Origin: an uncultured Polaribacter sp.
GTDB lineage: Bacteria > Bacteroidota > Bacteroidia > Flavobacteriales > Flavobacteriaceae
DNA length: 64,000 nt
Direction of reading: 5' to 3'
Assembly: GCA_943787375.1 (NCBI GenBank)
Contig: CALSME010000002.1
Coordinates: 434,001 to 498,000, forward strand
Below, one piece after another: positions 33,550 through 42,856 of the stretch. Within the stretch, counting starts at the first letter, position 1; each line of letters starts with the position of its first letter. Both the position numbers and the translations under genes were made by a program. The notes below the pieces were generated by a model. It was given only the letters and a program-made list of their open reading frames with translations. It had not been told where the DNA came from and ran no database searches.

Positions 33550-35881
33550 AAGAAGTGAAGCCATTGAAAAAGCCATTGATAACGATCAATATTATACCAA
33601 AAAAACAACCCAAGAGAAAATAGCATTGATTGAGGGTGTTGTTCCTCAGATTGTAACTAGTTTTCAGAAAACGAAAGAACTCTTTAAACAGTTTTTGTTG
33701 AATAAACTGGCGCTGAAAAGTCTGACTCCACTCGCGGTTCTAAATCATATTAATTTAGAGCTAACCCATATTAAAGAGGAAAACAACATTCGCTTAAATG
33801 CAGAGTTTAATCAGTTAATTTCAGATCATATAAAAGAGCAACCAGCGCCTTTTATTTATGAGAGAATTGGGCAAAAATACCTACACTATTTTATTGACGA
33901 AATGCAAGATACCTCTGTATTACAATGGCAAAACTTAATTCCATTAATTGCGAATGCTTTGGCGCAAGAGAATAGTAATTTGTTGTTGGTTGGCGATGGG
34001 AAGCAGGCAATTTACAGATGGCGAGGAGGGAAAGCAGAACAGTTTATTGATCTCGGTACGTCGGGGGATGCATCGGAAAACCCATTTCAGGCACCGAAAG
34101 AAATTAAAGAGTTAACAACCAATTACAGAAGTTATTCTGAAGTAATCGATTTTAACAACTTATTCTTTCAGCATACGACTCATTTTCTTCAAAATGAAGA
34201 CTATAAAAAACTGTTTATTGATGGGAATAAACAATTGACAACCACTAAAAAAGGGGGGTATGTAGCGCTTTCTTTTCTTGAAAAAGAAGAGGAGAAAGAG
34301 TTAGATGCATTAAAGTATCCAAAGAAAGTTTTAGAGATCATTCAACAATTAGACCCAGAATTTTCTTTGAGCGATGTATGTGTTTTGGTAAGAAAAAAGG
34401 ATCATGGAGTTGCGGTTGCGAACTATCTGTCAGAAAATGGCATTGCCATTGTTTCGTCAGAAACCTTGTTATTGTCCTCGAGTTCAAAAGTTAATTTTAT
34501 GATCAACTTTTTGCAGATAATTCAGCATCCAAAAGACAAAGAAGCTCTTTTAGATTGTTTGTATTTTTTACATTCTCATTTAAAAATTCAACAAGAAAAG
34601 CATCAATTCATAAGTGATTTCATCCGTTTGGAGCAACAGCAGTTTTTTAGTGAATTAAATTCGCATGGACTCTTTTTTGAGCTTTCTAAATTCCATCAAA
34701 AACCATTTTACGAAAAAGTAGAAGAAATTATCCGAAGCTTCCAATTAATTCATGCCTCAGATGCCTATGTTCAGTTCTTTTTAGATGTTGTTTTGGAGCA
34801 ACAAAGAAAAGGGACGAGTATTCAGGAGTTTTTAGATTTCTGGGAAGATAAAAAAGAAAAACTGAGTATTGTTGCTCCAGACGCCAAGCACGCAGTGCAG
34901 GTAATGACCATTCATAAATCCAAAGGACTAGAGTTTCCAGTAGTTATTTTTCCATACGATTTGAATATTTATAAACAAATAAACCCCAAGGCTTGGTTGG
35001 ATGAATTGCCAGAGATTTTTCATGGGTTTCCTGAACTCTTGGTAGATTATAGCAAGTCGCTATGTTATATAAATGACAGAGGATTGCACATCTTTAATGC
35101 TCTTAGAGAAGCGCAGGAATTAGATAATTTTAATTTGTTATATGTTGCTTTAACCAGGTCTGTAGAACAATTGTATATTATAACAGCACATAATGTTAAA
35201 AGCGATGGTGTAGAAAATACTAATTTTTATTCAGGGGTTTTTATACATTATTTAAAAGCGAATAATCTTTGGCAAGAAGGTGTTTTAGAATATAGTTTTG
35301 GAGAAAAAAAGAAGATGAGTTCCAGCCAAGAGAAGCGGCAAGAAACGGAAATTCAACAAGAATTTGTCTCCACTTCTTTAGATGAACACAATATTTTGAT
35401 GTTGGCAAACTCCTCGAAGCTTTGGGATACAGCACAAGGAAAAGCAATCGATTTTGGGAATTTAATTCACGAAATGATGTCCAAGGTCATCACAGAAAAT
35501 GATATTGAAAAGGTTGTAAAACAGTACATTCAACAAGGATTTATTTCTAAAGTTGAAGCAGTGGAAATTGAAAAAGTAATTTCTAAAATAGTAATGCACA
35601 AAACGTTAGTTTCTTTTTTTCGGGAGGATGTAACTGTTTTTAATGAACGAGAAATTGTGGACGTTGACAATCAAATTATAATTCCAGACAGGCTGGTGCT
35701 TACTACAAAAAATGAAGTAACCATAATTGATTATAAGACAGGTAAGCCTTCAAAAAGAGATCATCAACAATTATTAAAGTACGAGCAAATTTTAATAAAA
35801 ATGCATTTTAAAGTGCGACAAAAACTTTTGGTATACATTAATGAAGAAATAGATATTGTTGAGGTATCTTCAAAAAAATAA
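33506..35881 (+). CDS. AddA/RecB-like helicase, motor and nuclease part in the second frame
   Basis: This frame carries the motor: YFIDEMQDTSVLQWQNLIPL (Walker B), LLVGDGKQAIYRWRGG (motif III), LTTNYRSYSEVIDFNN (motif IV), VMTIHKSKGLEFPVVIFP (motif V) and LLYVALTRSVEQLYI (motif VI). The C-terminus is a RecB-family nuclease domain: FGNLIHEMMS, EREIVDVDNQIIIPDRLVL, IIDYKTGKPSKRDHQQL and KYEQIL. The apparent TTG start at 33506 is internal and not a real initiation site. Confidence 0.8.
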   Translation: MPMLLQKEFNFEFIKRSEAIEKAIDNDQYYTKKTTQEKIALIEGVVPQIVTSFQKTKELFKQFLLNKLALKSLTPLAVLNHINLELTHIKEENNIRLNAEFNQLISDHIKEQPAPFIYERIGQKYLHYFIDEMQDTSVLQWQNLIPLIANALAQENSNLLLVGDGKQAIYRWRGGKAEQFIDLGTSGDASENPFQAPKEIKELTTNYRSYSEVIDFNNLFFQHTTHFLQNEDYKKLFIDGNKQLTTTKKGGYVALSFLEKEEEKELDALKYPKKVLEIIQQLDPEFSLSDVCVLVRKKDHGVAVANYLSENGIAIVSSETLLLSSSSKVNFMINFLQIIQHPKDKEALLDCLYFLHSHLKIQQEKHQFISDFIRLEQQQFFSELNSHGLFFELSKFHQKPFYEKVEEIIRSFQLIHASDAYVQFFLDVVLEQQRKGTSIQEFLDFWEDKKEKLSIVAPDAKHAVQVMTIHKSKGLEFPVVIFPYDLNIYKQINPKAWLDELPEIFHGFPELLVDYSKSLCYINDRGLHIFNALREAQELDNFNLLYVALTRSVEQLYIITAHNVKSDGVENTNFYSGVFIHYLKANNLWQEGVLEYSFGEKKKMSSSQEKRQETEIQQEFVSTSLDEHNILMLANSSKLWDTAQGKAIDFGNLIHEMMSKVITENDIEKVVKQYIQQGFISKVEAVEIEKVISKIVMHKTLVSFFREDVTVFNEREIVDVDNQIIIPDRLVLTTKNEVTIIDYKTGKPSKRDHQQLLKYEQILIKMHFKVRQKLLVYINEEIDIVEVSSKK

Positions 35882-35887
35882 ACTTTG

Positions 35888-35895
35888 TAACTTTG
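35888..35895 (+). promoter_or_regulatory. -7 box of kbl
   Basis: TAACTTTG is an exact consensus match, 21 bp before the kbl ATG at 35917 and just past the helicase stop codon. No -33 TTG is at proper distance. Confidence 0.5.
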
Positions 35896-35916
35896 CATTT
35901 CTCAAATTGATAATAA

Positions 35917-37110
35917 ATGTACAATAAAATTAAGGATACTTTAAAAAAAGAGCTTCAGGAAATCAAAGATGATGGATTGTATAAATCAGAAAGGATTATT
36001 ACTTCTTCACAAGATGCCCTAATTCAAATAACCACGGGAGAAGAAGTGCTTAATTTTTGTGCCAATAATTATTTGGGTTTGTCAAACCACCCAGAAGTCA
36101 TTCAGGCAGCAAAAAACGCTATGGATACTCATGGATTTGGAATGTCATCGGTGCGTTTTATTTGTGGAACACAAGATCTTCACAAACAGTTAGAGGCAAA
36201 AATTGCTGAATTTTATACCACAGAAGACACTATTTTATATGCCGCAGCTTTTGATGCAAACGGAGGGGTGTTTGAACCTTTATTGACAAAAGAAGACGCT
36301 ATTATTTCTGACAGTTTAAACCATGCTTCTATTATCGATGGGGTTCGTTTATGTAAAGCAGCTCGTTATCGTTACGATAATAACAACATGGAGTCCTTAG
36401 AAACACAACTAATTGCCGCAAACAAAGAAGAACATCGTTTTAAGATTATTGTTACTGACGGTGTTTTTTCTATGGACGGAATTGTCGCTAAATTGGATGA
36501 AATTTGTGATTTGGCAGACAAGTATGATGCGATGGTCATGGTAGATGAATGTCATGCTACTGGTTTTATTGGGGAAACAGGTCGTGGAACTGTAGAGTTA
36601 AAAAACGTAATGGATCGAGTAGATATTGTTACGGGTACTTTAGGGAAAGCCCTAGGAGGTGCAATGGGTGGTTATACTACTGGGAAAAAAGAAATTATTG
36701 AAATATTACGTCAACGTTCAAGACCTTATTTGTTCTCAAATTCACTTGCACCGGCATTAGTTGGAGGCGCTTTGAAAGTATTTGATATGATTTTTGATGA
36801 CACGACATTGCGAGATCAATTGGAATGGAATACCAATTATTTTAGAACAAAAATGGAAAAAGCAGGATTTGATCTTGTTGGGGCAGATGCCGCCATAGTT
36901 CCCGTAATGTTGTACGACGCCAAATTGGCTCAAAAAATGGCAAACAGATTGCTCGAAGAAGGAATTTATGTTATTGGCTTCTTCTTTCCCGTTGTACCAA
37001 AGGATAAGGCAAGGATTCGAGTACAATTATCTGCTGCCCATACCCAAGCACATTTAGACAAAGCAATTGCCGCTTTTATCAAAGTTGGAAAAGAATTTAA
37101 GGTTATTTAG
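35917..37110 (+). CDS. kbl: Glycine C-acetyltransferase (2-amino-3-ketobutyrate CoA ligase)
   Basis: This 397-residue PLP enzyme splits 2-amino-3-ketobutyrate with CoA into glycine and acetyl-CoA in threonine breakdown. It belongs to the alpha-oxoamine synthase family: the PLP lysine is in [15 protein letters not shown] (about 240-254), with [25 protein letters not shown] and [12 protein letters not shown] as the cofactor-contact motifs, and [11 protein letters not shown] toward the end. Length and these motifs fit Kbl rather than BioF or HemA. No threonine dehydrogenase gene is adjacent. It is monocistronic, with a -7 box directly upstream. Confidence 0.93.
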   Translation: MYNKIKDTLKKELQEIKDDGLYKSERIITSSQDALIQITTGEEVLNFCANNYLGLSNHPEVIQAAKNAMDTHGFGMSSVRFICGTQDLHKQLEAKIAEFYTTEDTILYAAAFDANGGVFEPLLTKEDAIISDSLNHASIIDGVRLCKAARYRYDNNNMESLETQLIAANKEEHRFKIIVTDGVFSMDGIVAKLDEICDLADKYDAMVMVDECHATGFIGETGRGTVELKNVMDRVDIVTGTLGKALGGAMGGYTTGKKEIIEILRQRSRPYLFSNSLAPALVGGALKVFDMIFDDTTLRDQLEWNTNYFRTKMEKAGFDLVGADAAIVPVMLYDAKLAQKMANRLLEEGIYVIGFFFPVVPKDKARIRVQLSAAHTQAHLDKAIAAFIKVGKEFKVI

Positions 37111-37223
37111 GAGGTTGAAAAATAGCGTACTATCAAAAATTTTTCTTCTTTTTCTTTGTAGATAAAATATATCCGCTTATTTTAGGACTATTAAAAACTA
37201 ACCTTTAACTTAAAAATTTTAGA

Positions 37224-37781
37224 ATGAAATTATTAAAACTAGCTGTAATAGTTTTGTTTACATTAGGAATCGTAAGTAATGCAAATGCGCAAGATGAGAA
37301 TAACCCTAGTGCAGTAGGCTTTGGAGTCAATGTTATTGATTTAAGTGATTATCCAGGATCTACTCAAAACTGGAACTTTTTAGGGTCTTTATCTAGAGTG
37401 TCCTATGACAAATACCTAGAGAAAGGTTTTACCTTACAATCAGCGATTACGGTAAACAATCTCACAAAAGATGGTGTTGATGGAGATTCAATGGAAAAAG
37501 CTTTATACTGGTCAGCAGACTTGAGTGTAAAATATGATTTAAATAACTTAGTAGGAGAAACAACCCAATGGCTTGATCCTTATGTATTTATAGGGGGAAG
37601 TTATGTAAATGTTGGAGATGCTTCAGAAGGAATGCTTAACCTAGGAACAGGTTTCAATACATGGTTTACTGAAAACATTGGTCTTAATACGCAGTTAAGC
37701 TACAGAAAAGGATTTTCTGATGAGGTTGCAGAGCACTGGCAACCTTCTTTAGGATTGGTCTACAGATTTGGAGGAAAATAA
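37224..37781 (+). CDS. Outer-membrane beta-barrel protein, tandem paralogue of the OmpA-family protein
   Basis: This 185-residue protein has a signal peptide (MKLLKLAVIVLFTLGIVSNA, cut near NANAQDEN) and a single beta-barrel ending in SLGLVYRFGGK. It is nearly the same, residue by residue, as the N-terminal 185 residues or so of the protein encoded 132 bp downstream: FDPY/LDPYV...GGSYVNVGDASEGMLN, GFNTWFTENIGLN and RKGFSDEVAEHWQPSLG. It lacks TSP3 repeats and an OmpA domain. A tandem duplication is clear, and the leader sequences are also related. It probably forms an 8-strand outer-membrane barrel without a peptidoglycan anchor. Confidence 0.82.
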   Translation: MKLLKLAVIVLFTLGIVSNANAQDENNPSAVGFGVNVIDLSDYPGSTQNWNFLGSLSRVSYDKYLEKGFTLQSAITVNNLTKDGVDGDSMEKALYWSADLSVKYDLNNLVGETTQWLDPYVFIGGSYVNVGDASEGMLNLGTGFNTWFTENIGLNTQLSYRKGFSDEVAEHWQPSLGLVYRFGGK

Positions 37782-37841
37782 AGCAATTAAAAGCACTTAA
37801 GGGCACTAGAAACAGGCGTTCATCTCAAATTTTGTCAGATT

Positions 37842-37849
37842 TATCTTTG
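37842..37849 (+). promoter_or_regulatory. -7 box of the OmpA-family gene
   Basis: TATCTTTG is an exact consensus match, 64 bp before the ATG at 37914. The tandem paralogue has a near copy of this leader with TTTCTTTG at about 37151-37158. Confidence 0.55.
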
Positions 37850-37864
37850 TAAATAAAATTTATC

Positions 37865-37884
37865 CACTTACTTTTGTGGATTAT
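37865..37884 (+). promoter_or_regulatory. Leader hairpin upstream of the OmpA-family gene
   Basis: ATCCAC and GTGGAT face each other across TTACTTTT, a perfect six-base stem in the transcribed leader. The paralogue has a related, weaker version (ATCC ... GGA, at about 37171-37187). It could affect mRNA stability or translation of these abundant-type proteins. Confidence 0.4.
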
Positions 37885-37913
37885 AAAATGAAATTTAATT
37901 TAAAAACTTGATA

Positions 37914-39254
37914 ATGAAATTATTAAAATTAGCTGTGATAGCTTTGTTTACGTTAGGAACTGTTAGCAACGTAAGCGCACAAGATGAAAACAATCCATAC
38001 GTTGTAGGATTTGGAGTAAACGTTGTAGACTTTAGCGACTATCCAGTAAACAACACTAGTTGGAATTTTTTACCTTCTGTATCTAGAATTTCTGGAGAAT
38101 CTTATTTAGAGAAAGGTTTCTCTTTACAATTATCTGGAACGATTAATAAAATTGATGTTGTTGGTAATGACAATATACCTGTTGATGGGGACTTGTTTTG
38201 GTCTGCAGACTTGAATGTAAAGTATGATCTTAATAACTTAGTTGGAGAAACTTCTCAATGGTTTGATCCTTATGTATATTTAGGTGGTGGTTATGTAAAT
38301 GTTGGAGACTTTTCTGAAGGAATGTTAAATACGGGTGCTGGTTTTAATTCTTGGATTACTGAAAACTTAGGGGTGAATTTCCAAACAGGTTACAGAAAAG
38401 GTTTTTCTGATGAAATAGCAGAGCACTGGCAATCTTCAGTTGGTCTAGTTTTTAGATTTGGAGGTAAAGATACAGACGGAGACGGTATTTATGACAAAAA
38501 AGATGCTTGTCCAGAAGAAGCTGGATTAGTAGCATTTAACGGTTGTCCAGACGCAGATAATGATGGAATCAAAGATTCTGACGATGCATGTCCAAATGTT
38601 GCAGGTTCTGCAGCAATGAATGGATGTCCTGATACAGACGGAGATGGTATTGCTGATAAAGACGACATGTGTGTAAACGCAAAAGGAACAAAAGCAAACA
38701 AAGGATGTCCTGATACTGATGGAGATTCTGTTTTAGATAAAGATGACAAATGTGCGACTACAGCTGGACCTGCTGCAAACGGTGGTTGTCCTTGGCCAGA
38801 TACAGACGGAGACGGTGTATTAGACAAAGATGATAACTGTAACAATGAAGTAGGACCTGCATCTAACAATGGATGTCCATTGGCAATTATCACTGAAGAG
38901 GCTGAGGCTGCTATTAACATGAGTGCTAAAACAATCTTATTTGAATTTGACAATGCTTCTTTTCAATCAGGAGTTGCAGATCAATTAGATGCAATTGTTG
39001 CCATCATGAATAAATATCCTAAAGCAACTTTTTTAATTGCTGGACATACAGATAGCATTGGTACTGTAAAAGTAAACCAAAAAATATCTGATAAGAGAGC
39101 AGCAACTGTTAAAGCTTATTTTGTCGAAAAAGGAATTGATGCAACTCGTTTAGAGACTAAAGGATTTGGTGAATCAAGCCCAATCGCAGACAACATGTAT
39201 AAAGATGGAAGAAGCTTAAACAGAAGAGTAGAGATTAAAACTACTAATAAATAA
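37914..39254 (+). CDS. OmpA-family outer-membrane protein with TSP3 calcium-binding repeats
   Basis: This protein has about 446 residues. The start is the ATG at 37914 (MKLLKLAVIALFTLGTVSN); a TTG two codons earlier is not needed. A signal peptide is followed by an N-terminal beta-barrel (about 23-185), then at least five thrombospondin type 3 repeats (DTDGDGIYDKKDACP and similar, about 187-325), and a C-terminal OmpA peptidoglycan-binding domain (ILFEFDNASF ... LIAGHTDSIG ... RLETKGFGESSPI ... NRRVEIKT). It anchors the outer membrane to peptidoglycan and binds calcium through the Asp-rich repeats. Expected to be abundant. A strong terminator follows. It is the only one of the four related barrels with the anchoring domain. 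Confidence 0.93.
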   Translation: MKLLKLAVIALFTLGTVSNVSAQDENNPYVVGFGVNVVDFSDYPVNNTSWNFLPSVSRISGESYLEKGFSLQLSGTINKIDVVGNDNIPVDGDLFWSADLNVKYDLNNLVGETSQWFDPYVYLGGGYVNVGDFSEGMLNTGAGFNSWITENLGVNFQTGYRKGFSDEIAEHWQSSVGLVFRFGGKDTDGDGIYDKKDACPEEAGLVAFNGCPDADNDGIKDSDDACPNVAGSAAMNGCPDTDGDGIADKDDMCVNAKGTKANKGCPDTDGDSVLDKDDKCATTAGPAANGGCPWPDTDGDGVLDKDDNCNNEVGPASNNGCPLAIITEEAEAAINMSAKTILFEFDNASFQSGVADQLDAIVAIMNKYPKATFLIAGHTDSIGTVKVNQKISDKRAATVKAYFVEKGIDATRLETKGFGESSPIADNMYKDGRSLNRRVEIKTTNK

Positions 39255-39275
39255 GCTTCCCTTTATTTAAATTAC

Positions 39276-39308
39276 AAAACCTCATCAATTTTTTGATGAG
39301 GTTTTTTT
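39276..39308 (+). terminator. Rho-independent terminator of the OmpA-family gene
   Basis: AAAACCTCATCAA (39276-39288) pairs perfectly with TTGATGAGGTTTT (39293-39305) across TTTT and runs into a T tract. It can also work on the other strand. Confidence 0.9.
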
Positions 39309-39365
39309 ACGTCCTAAAGTTAAATTTATTCGCGTAAAATTCTTTCGAATTTCATGGAAATAAAT

Positions 39366-39373
39366 TACCTTTG
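39366..39373 (+). promoter_or_regulatory. -7 box of atpD
   Basis: TACCTTTG, an exact consensus match, lies 59 bp before the atpD ATG. No -33 TTG is seen at the usual spacing. Confidence 0.5.
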
Positions 39374-39420
39374 CACCCTAAAAGTAAAGTTATTTAACTT
39401 TAAAGATTTAATTCATTTAA

Positions 39421-40944
<1,524 letters not shown>

Positions 40945-40953
40945 TAATTGCTG

Positions 40954-40978
40954 AAAGCCCAAAGCTTAAAGCCCAAAG
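40954..40978 (+). repeat. Short direct repeat in the atpD-atpC spacer
   Basis: AAAGCCCAAAG occurs at 40954-40964 and 40968-40978, separated by CTT. No function is evident. Confidence 0.4.
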
Positions 40979-40986
40979 ACTAAAAT

Positions 40987-41280
40987 ATGTTTTTAGAAAT
41001 TGTAACACCAGAAGCAATCTTATTTTCATCCGAAGTAGATTCGATATTTGTTCCTGGGATTCATGGAGAATTTCAAATGCTGAACAATCATGCCCCTGTT
41101 GTTTCTATTCTTAAAGAAGGGACAATTAAGGTTCATGTGCATTCGCAAGAGCAAATAGCATCCACTGAATTAAAAGGAAAAATGCAAGTACATCAAGATG
41201 ATGAAAAAGTACTTACCTTATCAATCAGTTCAGGAACCCTTGAATTTAATGACAATAAAGCAATTATATTAGCCGATTAA
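40987..41280 (+). CDS. atpC: F1F0 ATP synthase subunit epsilon
   Basis: This 97-residue protein corresponds to the N-terminal beta-sandwich domain of subunit epsilon (LEIVTPEAILFSSEVDSIFV, GIHGEFQMLNNHAPVVSIL, SISSGTLEFNDNKAIILAD). It lacks the C-terminal helical hairpin of the E. coli subunit, which inhibits ATP hydrolysis, so regulation here must differ. Short epsilon proteins of this kind are usual in Bacteroidota. It follows atpD by 42 bp; the spacer holds a short direct repeat (AAAGCCCAAAG twice). A terminator lies 25 bp downstream. Confidence 0.93.
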   Translation: MFLEIVTPEAILFSSEVDSIFVPGIHGEFQMLNNHAPVVSILKEGTIKVHVHSQEQIASTELKGKMQVHQDDEKVLTLSISSGTLEFNDNKAIILAD

Positions 41281-41305
41281 GTTCGCTATTATATTTTAAT
41301 ACAAG

Positions 41306-41337
41306 CCTCAAAGCATAGTTGTTTTGAGGTTTTTTTT
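41306..41337 (+). terminator. Rho-independent terminator of atpDC
   Basis: CCTCAAA (41306-41312) pairs with TTTGAGG (41323-41329), followed by eight T. It lies before the convergent DUF5689 gene. Confidence 0.85.
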
Positions 41338-41366
41338 GTTCCAACAACAACAGGTAGTCCATCCTT

Positions 41367-42821
41367 CTAATTTGCCGAAATGATGATGTTATCCAACTCA
41401 TAAGTACCATCTTCATTTGCATTCCCACTCCCTGTATATCGAAAGGCAAAATAGGTGGTGCCTTCTCCACAAGAGAGATCCACAAGACCCGAATCATACC
41501 AATTCGAGAATGCGTCTGTATTTTGAGTGATATAGGCCCTAGGAACAATTCCCCAAGTAGCGGCATCGATTCCAGATGTAGTTCCATCCCAATCATTAGA
41601 AAAAAGAAGCGCAAGGCTACTATCATCTGCATAACTGTTTGAAGTTTGAAACTGAAGTGTTACTCCTGTATTGCTGTTTAAATCGATCTCCGGTGTAATT
41701 AACCACGAAACACTACTATTATCGTTGGAGTTATAAGCACCAATACGCGCAGAAACTCCTTGGGATGGATTGCTTCCTGTTGCTGTGTAGGCCTCCCAAC
41801 CTTCCGATCCTGCTGCTATAAAGTGCGTCCATCCATTTCCGCTAATAAAAGAGGAACTCAATTGATTTTCAAAATCTTCAAAAAAAAGTATTGTAGCTCC
41901 TTCTGAAGCAGCCAACCCACAATCCAATACGATGGGATCGCACCTTTCGGGATTAGTAAAAACAAGATTTGCGGGTGTATTTGCAATGGCGACTAAAAAT
42001 TCTGAGGTATAATCTTTCGAAAGCACTAAAGTTGCTGTTCCTTTTCCTGTTGGAACCACATTCGACTTAAAACTTGCAAATGTACTCGTCTGTAGCTTCA
42101 TAATTTTATCGGATTCACATTCTAAGAGTTTTCTAAAACCATCAAATTGATCGTTTGCTTCTCCTGCAAATGTTTTCCCCAAATCGGCCTTTATGAACTG
42201 AGCAGCAGACAATTGAATCTGTGTATTAATATGTGCTTCAGTAATTGCTGACAGTGTAATAATTTCAGGAACAATTTCTTTTACCGTTCCGGTTCTTATA
42301 AGATGCTCTTCAACTGCAGTTGACGGAATGTTACTCACGCGTTGCCCGTCCAAACTACCTAAAATATATTTCCCTATAATTGCATTTGTTGGATCTGCAT
42401 CAAACGCACCATCATCATAAGAAACTGACAATCCGTCTAGTAAAATATATATTTTTCTTCCTAGGTCATAAGTTTCACTCAATGAGGTCTTATTTAGGAG
42501 AATTTCGATCCCAGCGGTTGGATTTTCTGGTAGATCTTGAAGGATTATTTTTTTATAAAAATTCCCAGCAGCATCGCTAGAAACAACATAGCCTTCTATA
42601 TATAAGGCATTTCCTTCACTAAATGTGTAGATTAAATTATTGTTAGCGACAAACTCTTGCTTCAACGCTGATTTTACTGCAGAAATACTAGAATTTGCAA
42701 TAATGTTTGGTTCTATCGTGATGCTATTAGGTAAAGAGAATGCATCATCTTCTATGCAAGAAGTGATTGCGAAAAACGTCATTATAAAGAATACAATGCG
42801 ATGCCTTTTAGTTGTTTTCAT
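41367..42821 (-). CDS. DUF5689 lipoprotein with choice-of-anchor-J domain
   Basis: This 484-residue protein has a lipoprotein signal (HRIVFFIMTFFAITSCIED) with the acyl cysteine near residue 22. The middle (about 35-290) is a DUF5689 domain with an OB-like core (FSEGNALYIEGYVVSSDAAG, GRKIYILLDGLSVSYDDG). The C-terminus (about 310-484) is a choice-of-anchor-J / MAM-like sandwich (FFEDFENQLSSSF, SWLITPEIDLNSNTGVTL, FRYTGSGNANEDGTYELDNI). It lies 35 bp downstream of a TonB-dependent receptor and is presumably its surface lipoprotein partner, analogous to a SusD partner. Ligand unknown; the divergent nuclease suggests nucleic acids or phosphate. Confidence 0.85.
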   Translation of the reverse strand: MKTTKRHRIVFFIMTFFAITSCIEDDAFSLPNSITIEPNIIANSSISAVKSALKQEFVANNNLIYTFSEGNALYIEGYVVSSDAAGNFYKKIILQDLPENPTAGIEILLNKTSLSETYDLGRKIYILLDGLSVSYDDGAFDADPTNAIIGKYILGSLDGQRVSNIPSTAVEEHLIRTGTVKEIVPEIITLSAITEAHINTQIQLSAAQFIKADLGKTFAGEANDQFDGFRKLLECESDKIMKLQTSTFASFKSNVVPTGKGTATLVLSKDYTSEFLVAIANTPANLVFTNPERCDPIVLDCGLAASEGATILFFEDFENQLSSSFISGNGWTHFIAAGSEGWEAYTATGSNPSQGVSARIGAYNSNDNSSVSWLITPEIDLNSNTGVTLQFQTSNSYADDSSLALLFSNDWDGTTSGIDAATWGIVPRAYITQNTDAFSNWYDSGLVDLSCGEGTTYFAFRYTGSGNANEDGTYELDNIIISAN

Positions 42822-42856
42822 AAGGAACTATTTTATTCTAGTTGCGTATTTATTTT

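Larger units (their letters stand above)
32731..35881 (+). pseudogene. AddA/RecB-like UvrD helicase-nuclease, interrupted by a frameshift
   Basis: The two frames (32731-33549 and 33506-35881) form one superfamily 1 helicase with a C-terminal nuclease domain. The span is 3151 bases; removing one base gives 1050 codons, a normal size. The frame change is in an A5 run at about 33532-33536: one fewer A joins AAK directly to EFNFEFIKRSEAI. The start is GTG 32731, because an in-frame TAA stands at 32722. Domains run from Walker A (ASAGSGKTYTLVKEYL) through motifs II-VI to a PD-(D/E)XK nuclease (PDRLVL ... IIDYKTGK). It would resect double-strand breaks with an AddB-like partner, which is not adjacent here. 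All motifs are intact apart from the frameshift. Confidence 0.82.

Noticed and set aside
38489-38953. 154-codon minus-strand frame rich in S and P, and repeated DNA in the same place
   Set aside because: It is antisense to the TSP3 repeats of the OmpA-family gene. The repetition comes from the D-x-D-G-D protein repeats and is not a CRISPR array or tandem satellite.
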